64,000 nucleotides of DNA. Source: Paraburkholderia tagetis. Its GTDB lineage: Bacteria; Pseudomonadota; Gammaproteobacteria; Burkholderiales; Burkholderiaceae. The notes beneath the pieces were generated by a model, which had not been told where the DNA came from, made no database searches, and was given only the letters and a program-made list of their open reading frames with translations. The position numbers and the translations under genes were made by a program. Shown here in pieces: positions 9,940-18,589 of this stretch. The stretch covers positions 186,001 to 250,000 of the forward strand of contig NZ_JAKLJA010000003.1 in NCBI RefSeq assembly GCF_022213065.1, given 5' to 3'. Each line of letters starts with the position of its first letter. Positions within the stretch are counted from its first letter, which is position 1.

Positions 9940-12198
9940 TCACTGGCCGCGCATGAAGAGCCGGTCGAGGTCGGCGAGCGTGAGCTGATACCACGTGGGC
10001 CGGCCGTGATTGCATTGGTCGGCGCGCTCGGTCGCTTCCATCTGGCGCAACAGCGCGTTCATCTCGTCGAGCGAGAGGCGCCGGTTCGCGCGCACCGCGT
10101 GATGGCAGGCGAGCGTGCCGAGCATCTCGTGCTGGCGCTCGGTCAGCACGCGCGAGCCGCCATAAGCGTGCAGGTCGGCGAGCACGGCGCGCGCGAGCGC
10201 CTGGAGGTCCGCGTCCTTCAGGAGCGCGGGCACCGCGCGGATCGCGATCGAAGTGGGCGAGAGCACCGCGAGGTCGAAGCCGAGTGCTTCGAGCGTGGCC
10301 TTTTCTTCCTCGACGGTGCCGGTCTCCACGGGATCGGCCGTCATCGAAATGGGGATCAGGAGCGGCTGGACCGCGAGCGAGCGCTCGGCGAGCGCCTGCT
10401 TGAACTGCTCGTAGAGAATGCGTTCATGCGCGGCGTGCATGTCGACGATCACGAGGCCGCGCGCATTCTGCGCGAGCACGTAGATGCCGTGCACCTGGCC
10501 GAGTGCGAAGCCGAGCGGATGGTCGTCGCGGGCGTCGAAGGCAGGCTGGGGCGCCTGAGTGGCGAAGGACGCGCTCTCGCGTGCGCCGGAGTCTTCCGCC
10601 TGGCCGGCCTGTGGCAAGGTCGCGCCTTGTGCGGTGCCGGCGCCCACGTCCTTGCGGCCGAACAGGGCGTCGTAGAGCGCGAGTGGTTGCGCGACGGGCA
10701 GGCTGCCTTGCGTCATGCGCGACTGGCGCAGCCAGGTATTTCCGCCGCTGCCCGATGCGCCCGAGCCGCTGGGTCCGCCCGAGCCGAACCCCGACGCGCG
10801 GCTTCCCGCGCCGCCGGAGAGGCCGCTGCCCGAGCCGCCGAAGCTGCTCGCGACGCTGGCGGTGCCGAACTTGCCCGGCGTGCCGAAGCCCGAGGAGGGC
10901 GACGTGCCGACGGCACCCGCGGCACTGGAAGCACCCGTAGCACCGGAAGCCCCCGAAACCAGCCCGGCCGATGCGCCCAGCACACCCGCGCCCGGCGCGG
11001 GCCGCGACTCGATCATGGCGGCGTGGCCGCCCGAGGTGGTTTCGGGCGAGGCGCCCGCGTGGCGTGCAAGTGCGCGCTGCACGGCATGGAACACAAACTG
11101 GTGAATCGAGCGCGAGTCGCGAAAGCGCACCTCGATCTTCGACGGATGCACGTTCACGTCGACGGCCTCGGGCGGCAGGTCGAGGAACAGCACATACGAC
11201 GGATAGCGCTCGCCGTGCAGCACGTCTTCATAGGCGGCGCGCACGGCGTGCGTGAGCAGCTTGTCGCGCACGAAGCGGCCGTTCACGAAGAAGTACTGCT
11301 GATCGGCGCGGTTGCGGCTCGCGGTGGGCAGGCCCGCGCAGCCATACACGGCGAGCGGCCCGGCGCTTTCGTCGAGTGGCAGGTGCGCGGTGGCGAAGGT
11401 CTCGCCGAGGATCTTCGAAACGCGCGTGGCCGGATCGCTCGCGTTCCAGTGCTCGACGGCGCGGCCGTTGTGCAGCACCGAGATCGCCACGTCGGGCCGC
11501 GCGAGCGCGCTGCGGCGGATCATTTCGAGGCAATGGCCGAGTTCGGTCTGCTCGCTCTTCAGAAACTTGCGCCGCGCGGGCGTATTGAAGTACAGCTCGC
11601 GCACTTCGATGGTCGTGCCCTGGCCGCCTGCGGCGGGCGAGAGCGCGCCCGTGTGCGCGTCGATTTTCACGGCGTGCGTGGCGCTCGCGGGGCGGCTCGT
11701 GATCGACATCTCCGCCACCGAGGCGATCGAGGCCAGCGCTTCGCCGCGAAACCCCAGAGTGGCGACGCTTTCGAGCTCGGCGAGCGAGCGGATCTTGCTG
11801 GTCGCGTGGCGCATCAGCGCGAGCGGCAGCTCGGTTTCGGGGATGCCACAGCCATCGTCGGCGATCGAGATGCGCTTCACGCCGCCTTCGTCGAGCAGGA
11901 TGCGCAGGGTGGTCGCGCCCGCGTCGAGCGCGTTTTCGAGCAGTTCCTTGACGACCGAGGCGGGACGCTCGACCACTTCGCCCGCGGCGATCTGGCTGAT
12001 CAACTGATCGGGCAGCGCCTGGATCGCGCGCGCGGGCTGTGCGGCGCGCGAGGCGTGGGCAGGGTCCGCGGCTGCGGCAGTTGCCGCAGTGACGTGAGCG
12101 GCTGCGCTATCGGCAGGGGCGGGTGCGCCGTCGGGTGCGCTGTCGGGCGAGCTGTTGGGTGCTCCCCCAGCGCCGGCGAGATCGGAATTCGAAGACAT
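9940..12198 (-). CDS. mutL: DNA mismatch repair protein MutL
   Basis: GHKL-ATPase linking MutS mismatch recognition to repair. ATPase motifs are present: [21 protein letters not shown] and GFRGEAL. The C-terminal dimer domain carries [12 protein letters not shown] and ACHHAVRAN, which resemble the metal-binding endonuclease motifs of MutL in bacteria without MutH. At 752 residues it is longer than most relatives because of a roughly 60-residue Ala/Pro/Ser-rich N-terminal extension and a long Gly/Ser/Ala linker at about residues 410-490. ATG 12198 has no ribosome site before it; a TATAAT lies 7 bp upstream, so the mRNA may be leaderless. Co-transcribed with miaA. Confidence 0.95.
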   Translation of the reverse strand: MSSNSDLAGAGGAPNSSPDSAPDGAPAPADSAAAHVTAATAAAADPAHASRAAQPARAIQALPDQLISQIAAGEVVERPASVVKELLENALDAGATTLRILLDEGGVKRISIADDGCGIPETELPLALMRHATSKIRSLAELESVATLGFRGEALASIASVAEMSITSRPASATHAVKIDAHTGALSPAAGGQGTTIEVRELYFNTPARRKFLKSEQTELGHCLEMIRRSALARPDVAISVLHNGRAVEHWNASDPATRVSKILGETFATAHLPLDESAGPLAVYGCAGLPTASRNRADQQYFFVNGRFVRDKLLTHAVRAAYEDVLHGERYPSYVLFLDLPPEAVDVNVHPSKIEVRFRDSRSIHQFVFHAVQRALARHAGASPETTSGGHAAMIESRPAPGAGVLGASAGLVSGASGATGASSAAGAVGTSPSSGFGTPGKFGTASVASSFGGSGSGLSGGAGSRASGFGSGGPSGSGASGSGGNTWLRQSRMTQGSLPVAQPLALYDALFGRKDVGAGTAQGATLPQAGQAEDSGARESASFATQAPQPAFDARDDHPLGFALGQVHGIYVLAQNARGLVIVDMHAAHERILYEQFKQALAERSLAVQPLLIPISMTADPVETGTVEEEKATLEALGFDLAVLSPTSIAIRAVPALLKDADLQALARAVLADLHAYGGSRVLTERQHEMLGTLACHHAVRANRRLSLDEMNALLRQMEATERADQCNHGRPTWYQLTLADLDRLFMRGQ

Positions 12199-12205
12199 GC
12201 GCGCA

Positions 12206-12211
12206 ATTATA
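12206..12211 (-). promoter_or_regulatory. TATAAT box directly before mutL start
   Basis: Perfect -10 hexamer on the minus strand ending 7 nt before the mutL ATG, which would place transcription start at or next to the A of ATG. No good -35 hexamer is visible. Confidence 0.4.
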
Positions 12212-12410
12212 GCGAGTCGGCGTTGGCCGCTTATGGCGCCTCGGGGCGCGCTGGTGCCCCAGGTTTTGCCGACGTTCGGGGTGCTTTTGGTGCGCTTTCG
12301 GCGGAATTTTGCCGTTTTTCGAGGGAATTTTTCGTGGCGACGGGCACTTTCGGTATCATGGCGCGGTCAATTTTGCTTCTCGCGCGACACCGGCCCCGCG
12401 CGTCCGATAC

Positions 12411-12454
12411 GGGCATGTCCCGAACGGGCATGTCCCGAACGGGCATGTCTCAAC
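12411..12454 (+). repeat. 15-bp tandem repeat upstream of the DedA gene
   Basis: GGGCATGTCCCGAAC twice (12411-12440), then a changed third copy GGGCATGTCTCAAC. It lies 34 bp before the TTG start, so it would be in the 5' leader. GGGCATGTCCC is itself nearly palindromic (GGGCATGTCCC / GGGACATGCCC). Confidence 0.85.
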
Positions 12455-12487
12455 GGGCGGGCGTGCCACGACCAATAAGGGATACTT

Positions 12488-13180
12488 TTGGATACGCTGC
12501 TGCAGTTTGCCAATCTTGTCTTGCACATCGACAAGTTTCTCGGAGTCTTCATCCACCAGTACGGTGCCTGGGTCTACGCGGTCCTGTTCCTGATCGTGTT
12601 CTGCGAAACCGGGCTCGTGGTGCTGCCGTTCCTGCCCGGCGATTCGCTGCTGTTCATCGGCGGCGCGTTCGCGGCCACGCACGAGATGAACCTCGGCCTG
12701 CTGCTGGTCTTGCTGATCGTGGCGGCGGTCACGGGCAATACGGTCAACTATCTGGTTGGCCGCGCCATCGGCCCGAAGGTGTTCAATACGCGCATTCCCG
12801 TGCTCGAACGCTTCCTCGACCGCGCCGCACTGCAAAAGACGCACGACTTCTACGAACGCCACGGCGGCAAGACCATCGTGCTCGCGCGCTTCATTCCGGT
12901 CGTGCGCACCTTCGCGCCGTTCGTCGCGGGCGTCTCGCAGATGAGCATGCAGCGCTTTCAGCTCTTCAATGTCGCGGGCGCGCTGTTCTGGGTGCTGCTG
13001 CTCGTGCTGCTCGGCTTCTTCTTCGGCAACATCCCGTTCATTCGCCAGTACCTCAACGTGATCGTGCTCGTGGGCATCGGTGCCGCGATCGTGCCGGTTC
13101 TCATCGGCGGGCTCTGGAAGATGACGCGCAAGAACTCGAGCAGCAACGCCGTGCGTGGGCCGAACGGCAACCGCAACTAA
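12488..13180 (+). CDS. DedA-family membrane protein
   Basis: 230-residue inner-membrane protein of the DedA (SNARE-associated/VTT) family, whose members are implicated in flipping undecaprenyl phosphate or other lipids and in membrane homeostasis. The family motif appears as ARFIPVVRTFAPFVAG near residue 138, and FLPGDSLLFIGGAFAA near residue 50. About five membrane segments are predicted. The start is a TTG at 12488, six bases after TAAGGGA; no ATG fits as well, and relatives begin MDTLLQF. A leader with a 15-bp tandem repeat precedes it. It converges with the MscS gene. Confidence 0.9.
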   Translation: MDTLLQFANLVLHIDKFLGVFIHQYGAWVYAVLFLIVFCETGLVVLPFLPGDSLLFIGGAFAATHEMNLGLLLVLLIVAAVTGNTVNYLVGRAIGPKVFNTRIPVLERFLDRAALQKTHDFYERHGGKTIVLARFIPVVRTFAPFVAGVSQMSMQRFQLFNVAGALFWVLLLVLLGFFFGNIPFIRQYLNVIVLVGIGAAIVPVLIGGLWKMTRKNSSSNAVRGPNGNRN

Positions 13181-13220
13181 ATCCATCGCGCGCGACGACG
13201 TTCCGCTCAGCCCGATAAAA

Positions 13221-13250
13221 AACGGCATCGCCCGCGAGGACGATGCCGTT
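13221..13250. terminator. Bidirectional terminator between dedA-type and mscS-type genes
   Basis: Ten-bp inverted repeat AACGGCATCG / CGATGCCGTT with A-rich sequence on the left and T-rich on the right, between converging genes. Confidence 0.85.
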
Positions 13251-13263
13251 TGTCTTTGTGTGG

Positions 13264-14169
13264 CTATATTTGTGTGGCTGTAGCGGGCTCAGCCACGCGG
13301 CGAATGATGGACGGCGTTTCCGGTGTCGGGTAGCCCGCGTTGCGGAACGTCTCGACAATCGCGCGATTGGTGTCGAAGTACACCTGCCAGTAGTGATCGT
13401 TGTTCGTATAGGGCCGCACGCACAGGAGCGGTCCTTCGGGCGTGAACGACAGCAGCTCGACGTCGGGTGCCGGGTCATGTGCGACGTTGGGGATCTTCGC
13501 GATCGCGGCGCGCAGCCGGTTGGCGGCCTCCACGGGGTCGACGCCGTTGGCGATCTTCGCGGTCAGCTCGACGCGGCGCACCGGCGTGGCGCTGAAGTTC
13601 GAGATGGTGTCCGAAAAGATCTTGTTGTTGCCGACGATGTTCACGACGTTGTCCGGCGAGATGATGGTTGTGCCGAAGATGCCGAGTTCCTTCACGGTGC
13701 CCGTCACGCCGCCCGCGGTCACGAAGTCGCCGACCTTGAACGGACGCAGCACCTGCATGAAGACGCCCGCCGCGAAGTGCGCGAGCAGGCCGCCCCAGGC
13801 CGTGCCGATGGCGAGGCCGAGACCCGCGAGCAGCGCCGCGAACGAAGTGGTCTGCACGCCGAATACCTGGAGAATGGCGAGGACCAGCAGCAGATTCAGG
13901 ACTCCAGAGAGAATGGAACTCAGGTAGTGCGCCAGTGTGGGATCGACACGCTGGTTGCGCGAGAGCATCTTGCGCAGCAAGCCGGCGATCAGATTGATGA
14001 CCCAGCGCCCGACGATCCACAGGACGATCGCCGCCACGGCCTTGCTCCCGAAGTCGATGCCCCGGGTCATGATGAATGTGCGAACTGTTTCGAGATCCAA
14101 GATGCCCTCGCTTGATACGGTGTTGATATGGTTATTGAGCCGGACAAGAGACGCACTAACTGCAGCCAC
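13264..14169 (-). CDS. Small-conductance mechanosensitive channel (MscS family)
   Basis: 301-residue inner-membrane channel that opens under membrane tension to release solutes on osmotic downshock. Three membrane helices are predicted (about 25-45, 65-90 and 95-130), the last being the glycine/alanine-rich pore helix (LLAGLGLAIGTAWGGLLAHF). The following beta domain has the MscS signature RPFKVGDFVTAGGVTGTV. ATG 14169 gives a 22-residue stretch before the usual family start; a TTG near 14103 (LDLETVRTFIM) is an alternative. Confidence 0.9.
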   Translation of the reverse strand: MAAVSASLVRLNNHINTVSSEGILDLETVRTFIMTRGIDFGSKAVAAIVLWIVGRWVINLIAGLLRKMLSRNQRVDPTLAHYLSSILSGVLNLLLVLAILQVFGVQTTSFAALLAGLGLAIGTAWGGLLAHFAAGVFMQVLRPFKVGDFVTAGGVTGTVKELGIFGTTIISPDNVVNIVGNNKIFSDTISNFSATPVRRVELTAKIANGVDPVEAANRLRAAIAKIPNVAHDPAPDVELLSFTPEGPLLCVRPYTNNDHYWQVYFDTNRAIVETFRNAGYPTPETPSIIRRVAEPATATQI

Positions 14170-14509
14170 TCCCTTGCTAGGCGATGCGGACTACGCTAGA
14201 CGACTGATGCAACCGTGGGCAAAACTGGCGGGCTCGGGGCGGGGCGTTGTGGACTGCGGTGGACTGCGACGCTCCGTCGCATGCTCGCAGGTGCATTTAT
14301 AGGCCAAGTGGCGAGAGCGTGCAACGAACGTGCCCGGGTGCGCGCGGGTTGACGCGTGTTGACACCAGGCAGCGCGCGAGTGACCTGGATTCGCTTCACA
14401 TTCACTTCACACTCGTTTCATGCGCAATGCATGAGTGTTCGGCGGTATCGTTGCGCGTGCGACATTGTCACGGTCAAGACACCATCAAGACATCACCGAG
14501 GAGGACTCC
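14170..14509. other. Intergenic region between mscS-type and ParB-like genes
   Basis: Divergent control region for the two neighbouring genes. It contains GTGGACTGCG direct repeats (about 14249-14269) but no convincing gene, promoter hexamers or terminator. The right end carries a strong ribosome site (GAGGAGG) for the next gene. Confidence 0.5.
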
Positions 14510-15199
14510 ATGATTCTGTCGAGCAATACCGATTTGCATCTCATCACTGTGAAGCTCGAGGAACTGCGTCCGACGCAGATCACGGTCGGGTTTCGCGAGG
14601 TCGACCTCAAACGTGCGCACTGGAAGTCGCTCGACAAGAAAGGACGCGTCGCGGCCATCGACAACCACTGGTTCCCGGCCGTGCTCGGTCCGAAGCAACG
14701 CTACTACGTGGTCGATCATCATCATCTCGGGCTGGCGTGGCTCAACGAAGGCGTGCCGAGCGCACGCGTCACGGTCATCAAGGACCTCTCGTGGCTCGAT
14801 CCCACGATCTTCTGGCGCATGATGGAGCACAACCAGTGGGTGCATCCGTTCGATGCGCAGGGGCAGCGCTGCGATTACGCGGCGCTGCCGAAGCAACTCA
14901 CCGGTCTCGCCGATGACCCGTATCGCAGTCTCGCGGGCGAGTTGCGCGGGGCGGGTGGCTACGCGAAGGACACGACGCCCTTCAGCGAATTTCTTTGGGC
15001 CGACTATCTGCGCCTGAAGGTGGATTCCGCTCGCGTGCAGAAGGACTTCAACAAGGCACTGGCCGATGCGCTCGCGCATGCGCATGATCCCGATGCGCGC
15101 TATCTGCCTGGCTGGTCCGGGGTCGTGCCGGTCGCGAGCGCCCCGGCTGCAACGTCGGCCACTGCGTCGGGCAAGGGCAAAAGCAAGAAGAAGGGGTGA
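14510..15199 (+). CDS. ParB/sulfiredoxin-fold (ParBc_2-like) protein, chromosomal orphan
   Basis: 229 residues. The N-terminal half matches the ParB-like nuclease fold seen in a family of stand-alone proteins: LEELRPTQITVGFREVDLKR, then AVLGPKQRYYVVDHHHLGLAW, where the histidine run resembles the DHHH motif of that family, then HNQWVHPFD. There is no helix-turn-helix like true ParB, and no parA nearby, so a role in segregation is unlikely. The tail is Lys/Gly rich (GKGKSKKKG). The ATG follows GAGGAGG by 6 bp. Molecular function is unknown. Confidence 0.8.
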   Translation: MILSSNTDLHLITVKLEELRPTQITVGFREVDLKRAHWKSLDKKGRVAAIDNHWFPAVLGPKQRYYVVDHHHLGLAWLNEGVPSARVTVIKDLSWLDPTIFWRMMEHNQWVHPFDAQGQRCDYAALPKQLTGLADDPYRSLAGELRGAGGYAKDTTPFSEFLWADYLRLKVDSARVQKDFNKALADALAHAHDPDARYLPGWSGVVPVASAPAATSATASGKGKSKKKG

Positions 15200-15236
15200 G
15201 CGCGGGGGCGGTGTGGGATGAGCGCGCCGCGCGCGC

Positions 15237-15611
15237 TCACATCGGCAGCGTCGATTTGGTGTACGGCGACGTTTCGATCACGAGCGCGCCCGGCGGCGCT
15301 CTGCGGCGCGCGCTGCGGCGGTATCCGAGGCGTGCGAGGGCAATCGCCAGCACGCCCGCGACCAGGTAGGCGGTCGTGCGCGCGAAGAACGTTTCCGATG
15401 GCCTGTGATCGCGCCACGGGCCGCCCGCATCGGCGAACACGAGAAACGTGAGCGCGGCGTCGAACACGAACGCAAGTGCGACTACGCAGATGAACACGCG
15501 TGTGCCACGCACGTGCAGATCGGGGCGCATGACACGAACGATTGCGCACACGAGTTGCACGACGGCGAGAAGAGCGAAATTTGAAAACAGGCAGCAGACG
15601 AAGGTGTACAT
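15237..15611 (-). CDS. Small hypothetical membrane protein
   Basis: 124 residues starting MYTFVCCLFSN. Three hydrophobic segments are likely membrane helices (about 5-27, 41-62, 80-98), with a basic loop and an Arg-rich stretch (RRSARRRAPP) before a short polar tail. I do not recognise the family. The reading frame stays open further upstream, but that part reads through the low-complexity 9-bp repeats and looks non-coding, so the start at 15611 is a judgement. No clear ribosome site. Confidence 0.5.
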   Translation of the reverse strand: MYTFVCCLFSNFALLAVVQLVCAIVRVMRPDLHVRGTRVFICVVALAFVFDAALTFLVFADAGGPWRDHRPSETFFARTTAYLVAGVLAIALARLGYRRSARRRAPPGALVIETSPYTKSTLPM

Positions 15612-15655
15612 GAGACGTATAGGACAACGCACAAAAAGGGCGGCCGAAGCAGGGC

Positions 15656-15735
15656 GTGCAAGCGGCACAAGCGGCACAAGCCGCGCAAGCCGTTCAGGCC
15701 AGGGCGTACAAGCCATACAAGCGGCGCGTGCCGGG
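15656..15735. repeat. Degenerate 9-bp repeats (GCGGCACAA-like)
   Basis: Successive units such as AAGCGGCAC, AAGCGGCAC, AAGCCGCGC, AAGCCGTTC, then ACAAGCCATACAAGCGG. The unit differs by one base from the GCCGCACAA unit that is expanded inside the CoA-transferase gene at 58853-58933. Confidence 0.7.
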
Positions 15736-16084
15736 CAGGCGGCCCGCACCATGCGGTTTGCGCGCTGATCGCGGACAGAGTTCGTGAATCGGTCTTGAAT
15801 GGGTGATGAATCGAAAGCGGCGCGATCATGGCACGGGGAGGCTTCTCGAAAAATGGGCATCGCGTGGAGCGGGGCGTGCCAGACAGCGTCTGTCAGCGCG
15901 AGCGCGCCGCGTGGCGCGGTTCAGGCGGGTTTGTGAAGCATTGTCAGGCGGCCGTGCGAGGGTTGTATCGACGCAACTGGGCGCGCAATCTGGAGTGCAT
16001 TCACGAGACGCCCGGGAAGCAACGGCTGGCAACTGAGCGCGTGCGAGGCGCGCTCCTCCGGGCCCCGTCGAGCCCGATGCGGGT
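15736..16084. other. Intergenic stretch without a recognised gene
   Basis: Short frames exist on both strands but none has family features, a ribosome site or the codon pattern of neighbours. It separates the small membrane protein gene from the end of the LysR gene. Confidence 0.5.
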
Positions 16085-17002
16085 TCAGTACGCGTCGGCC
16101 AGCATCGTGCCAGGCGGTGTGCCGCTCGCGAGGTAATGGCTGAGCCACTGGCACGCGGGGCCCGTGGCGGCGTCCGTACGCTGGATCAGCGAGATGTTGT
16201 AGTTCACCGAGCCGCGGTCGGCGAGCGCGATGCGCACGAGGTGCCCGGCTTCGAGATCGGCGTCGACGAGATGGCGCGGCATCGACCCCCAGCCCAGCCC
16301 CGCAAGCAGCAGGCGGTGCTTCGCACCCAGGTCGCCCAGTTTCCACGCGCGGTTGCTGTACACGCCGAAGGTCTGGCCGAGGGTGAGCCGGCTGCGGTCG
16401 GTCAGCACGAGCTGGGTGTGCTCGCGCGCGTCGGAGATGCGCACGGGCTGCGCAGCCTGCGCGAGCGGATGACTCGGCGCCGCCACCAGCACGAGCTCGA
16501 CCGTGCCGATCGTGCGCGCCTCGATCACGTGCGGCCAGTTCTGATTCGGCCCGCTGATGCCGATGGCGCAGTCGCCGTCGAGCACCAGCTTGAGCACGCC
16601 GCCCAGCGCCTCCATGGTGAGATTCAGCGCCACGGTCGGAAAGGCCAGCGCGAACGCCTGCAGCGCCTCGACGAGCCGCGCGGAGGGAAACATCACATCC
16701 ACGGCCACCGAGACTTCGCCTTCGAGCCCGCGCTGCAAGCCGGCCACCTTGGCGTTAAGCTGACCCATTAGTAGATCGAGACGGCGCGCATCGGCGAGAA
16801 TCGCGCGCCCCGCCGCCGTGAGCTCGGGCTTGCGCTTGCCGCGCACGAAGAGGGCGACGCCGAGCAGCGCCTCCAGATTGGCGATCGTGTAGCTCACGAC
16901 CGACTGCGCGCGGTCGAGCTGGCGGGCCGCCGCCGAAAAGCTGCCGGTTTCCGCCACGGCAATCAGTGCGCGTAGCTGTTCGAGACTCGGAGAACGGTCC
17001 AT
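16085..17002 (-). CDS. LysR-family transcriptional regulator
   Basis: 305 residues. The winged helix-turn-helix lies at about residues 5-65 (LEQLRALIAVAETGSFSAAA, then RQLDRAQSVVSYTIANLEAL), followed by the two-lobe effector domain. It is divergent from the cytochrome b561/YceI genes, with a 25-bp perfect inverted repeat containing a T-N11-A LysR box in the shared 110-bp region. It therefore probably regulates that operon and itself. The effector is unknown. Confidence 0.92.
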   Translation of the reverse strand: MDRSPSLEQLRALIAVAETGSFSAAARQLDRAQSVVSYTIANLEALLGVALFVRGKRKPELTAAGRAILADARRLDLLMGQLNAKVAGLQRGLEGEVSVAVDVMFPSARLVEALQAFALAFPTVALNLTMEALGGVLKLVLDGDCAIGISGPNQNWPHVIEARTIGTVELVLVAAPSHPLAQAAQPVRISDAREHTQLVLTDRSRLTLGQTFGVYSNRAWKLGDLGAKHRLLLAGLGWGSMPRHLVDADLEAGHLVRIALADRGSVNYNISLIQRTDAATGPACQWLSHYLASGTPPGTMLADAY

Positions 17003-17028
17003 GAGCGCTCCAGGATCGACCTATCGAG

Positions 17029-17053
17029 AAAATGGATGGTAATGATCCATTTT
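17029..17053. promoter_or_regulatory. LysR-type operator candidate
   Basis: Perfect inverted repeat AAAATGGAT (17029-17037) / ATCCATTTT (17045-17053) with a 7-bp spacer. T17033 and A17045 fit the LysR T-N11-A rule. It lies between the LysR gene and the divergent cytochrome b561 gene. Confidence 0.7.
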
Positions 17054-17113
17054 AGACGATTGTTTGAATAGCTTACATCGGGTTAAAGTGCGCGTTCCTT
17101 ATTGAGGATGTCC

Positions 17114-17683
17114 ATGCCGATGAATCGTTCCGTCAAGCCCACTGGCCGCTACAGCGGCGTCGCCATGCTGCTGCACTGGCTGGTCGCCGTGCTGATCGTC
17201 TGGGGCTTCGCGCTCGGCTGGGTCATGACCGACATCCCCGGCATCACGCCCACCAAGCTGCGCTACTTCTCGTGGCACAAGTGGATCGGCGTGACCGTGT
17301 TCGCGCTCGTGCTGGTGCGCTTGCTGTGGCGTGCGACGCATCGCTCGCCCGCGCTGCCTGGCGCCATGTCGGGCTGGGAGCGCGCCGCCGCGCACGTGGG
17401 CCACTTCGCGCTCTATGTGCTGATGGTCGCGATTCCCGTGACCGGCTATCTTTATAGCTCCGCAGCGGGCATCCAGGTCGTGTATCTCGGCATCTGGCCG
17501 CTGCCCACGATCATCGGCCCCGACACGGCGCTCAAGGGCGCGCTGCGGCTCGTGCACGCCGCGCTCAACTACACGCTGCTTGCCGTGGTCGTGCTGCATG
17601 TGCTCGCGGTCGTGAAGCATCAACTGCTCGATCGCCAGAACATCCTCGCCCGCATGCTGCCTTTCGGTAAGCCAAGCCGGTAA
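17114..17683 (+). CDS. Cytochrome b561-family membrane protein
   Basis: About 189 residues with four membrane helices and conserved histidines for two b-type hemes: one in MLLHWLVAV, one in SWHKWIGV, one in HVGHFALYVL and those in HAALNYTLLAVVVLHVLAVVKH (read in parts). Proteins of this family move electrons between quinone and periplasmic acceptors or quench superoxide. Three ATGs (17108, 17114, 17120) compete; GAGG at 17104-17107 best fits 17114. It is followed by two yceI-type genes, a common partnership. A 14-bp tandem repeat starts right at its stop codon. Confidence 0.9.
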   Translation: MPMNRSVKPTGRYSGVAMLLHWLVAVLIVWGFALGWVMTDIPGITPTKLRYFSWHKWIGVTVFALVLVRLLWRATHRSPALPGAMSGWERAAAHVGHFALYVLMVAIPVTGYLYSSAAGIQVVYLGIWPLPTIIGPDTALKGALRLVHAALNYTLLAVVVLHVLAVVKHQLLDRQNILARMLPFGKPSR

Positions 17684-17767
17684 GCCCCAGCAGGCAAGCC
17701 CCAGCAGGCAAGCCCCAGCAGGCAAGCCCCAGCAGGCAAGCCCCAGCAGGCAAGCCCCAGCAGGCAA
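17684..17767 (+). repeat. 14-bp tandem repeat, six identical units
   Basis: GCCCCAGCAGGCAA repeated six times without a mismatch, starting on the base after the cytochrome b561 stop codon and ending 92 bp before the first yceI gene. A shorter related copy (GCCAAGCCGGTAA) forms the end of the coding sequence itself. Confidence 0.97.
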
Positions 17768-17859
17768 GCCCGGGCGCGCCGCGCGACTGAGCGCAGCGCG
17801 CATCGGGGCGTGCGCCCAGCTTCGTCGTCCCTTCACCGCTCAAAGCGAACTGACTGCCC

Positions 17860-18447
17860 ATGATCCAACGTCTCGCCTCCAAAGTTTCCATCGTCGCGCT
17901 CGGCGCGGCGCTCGCCGCCGGCGCGGCCTTCACCGCGTCCTTCGCCACCAACGCGGACGCCGCGGCCGAAGCCGCGAAAAGCTCCGTCTCGGCCGTGTTC
18001 AAGCAGATGAACGTGCCGGTGGAAGGGGGCTTCAACCGCTTCAAGGCCGACGTGCATTTCGACCCGGCCAACGCCGCGGCATCGAGCGCGAAGCTCGACG
18101 TCGAAGTGGCGAGCTTCGACCTCGGCTCGCCCGACTACAACAAGGAAGTCGCCGGCGACGAATGGTTCGACGCCGCGCACTTCCCGCACGCCACGTTCGT
18201 CTCCACGCAGATCAAGGCGGGCGCGAACGGTGCATATACGGTCGCGGGCAAGCTCACGATCAAGGGCAAGACGACCGACATCGTCGTGCCGGTGAAATAC
18301 CACAAGGATGGCGCGAACCAGGTGTTCGACGGCGCGCTGCCCATCAAGCGCCTCGCCTATGGCATCGGCTCGGGCGAGTGGAAGGACACGTCGATCGTCG
18401 CCGACGACGTGCAGATCAAGTTTCACATCGTGACCGCCACGCACTGA
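17860..18447 (+). CDS. YceI-family periplasmic protein 1
   Basis: 195 residues with a signal peptide (cleavage likely near residue 30, after ...ATNADA) and a YceI lipocalin-like barrel that in relatives binds isoprenoid lipids such as quinones. Family features: [31 protein letters not shown] and [14 protein letters not shown]. Lies between cytochrome b561 and a second YceI gene, consistent with a membrane/periplasm quinone-related unit controlled by the divergent LysR protein. Confidence 0.93.
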   Translation: MIQRLASKVSIVALGAALAAGAAFTASFATNADAAAEAAKSSVSAVFKQMNVPVEGGFNRFKADVHFDPANAAASSAKLDVEVASFDLGSPDYNKEVAGDEWFDAAHFPHATFVSTQIKAGANGAYTVAGKLTIKGKTTDIVVPVKYHKDGANQVFDGALPIKRLAYGIGSGEWKDTSIVADDVQIKFHIVTATH

Positions 18448-18589
18448 CGCGCGCCGGTCGCCCGTCGCCCGTCGCCCGTTGCATCCGGCGTTTTATTCGA
18501 CGCTTTATTTGAAGCTTGTTTTGCAGCTCATCTGCAACTTTATTTGCCGCGTTATTCGCAGCTTTACTCGGATCAGGAACCACGCTTTC
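18448..18589 (+). repeat. Spacer with degenerate repeats between the two yceI genes
   Basis: First CGCCCGT-type 7-bp repeats (about 18456-18480). Then comes a T-rich series of related 12-15 bp phrases (TTTATTTGAAGC, TTTATTTGCCGC, GTTATTCGCAGC, TTTACTCGG) up to the next start. The T-rich half is unlike the surrounding GC-rich DNA. Confidence 0.6.

Noticed and set aside
9808..13218. An 1136-codon open frame on the plus strand
   Set aside because: Antisense to miaA and mutL, both certain genes; the translation is Arg/Ala/His-rich without domains.
14510..15199. ParB chromosome or plasmid partition gene
   Set aside because: No helix-turn-helix, no parA, and no parS-like palindromes nearby.
17684..17767. 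Possible CRISPR array
   Set aside because: The units are contiguous, with no spacers, and no cas genes are in the window.
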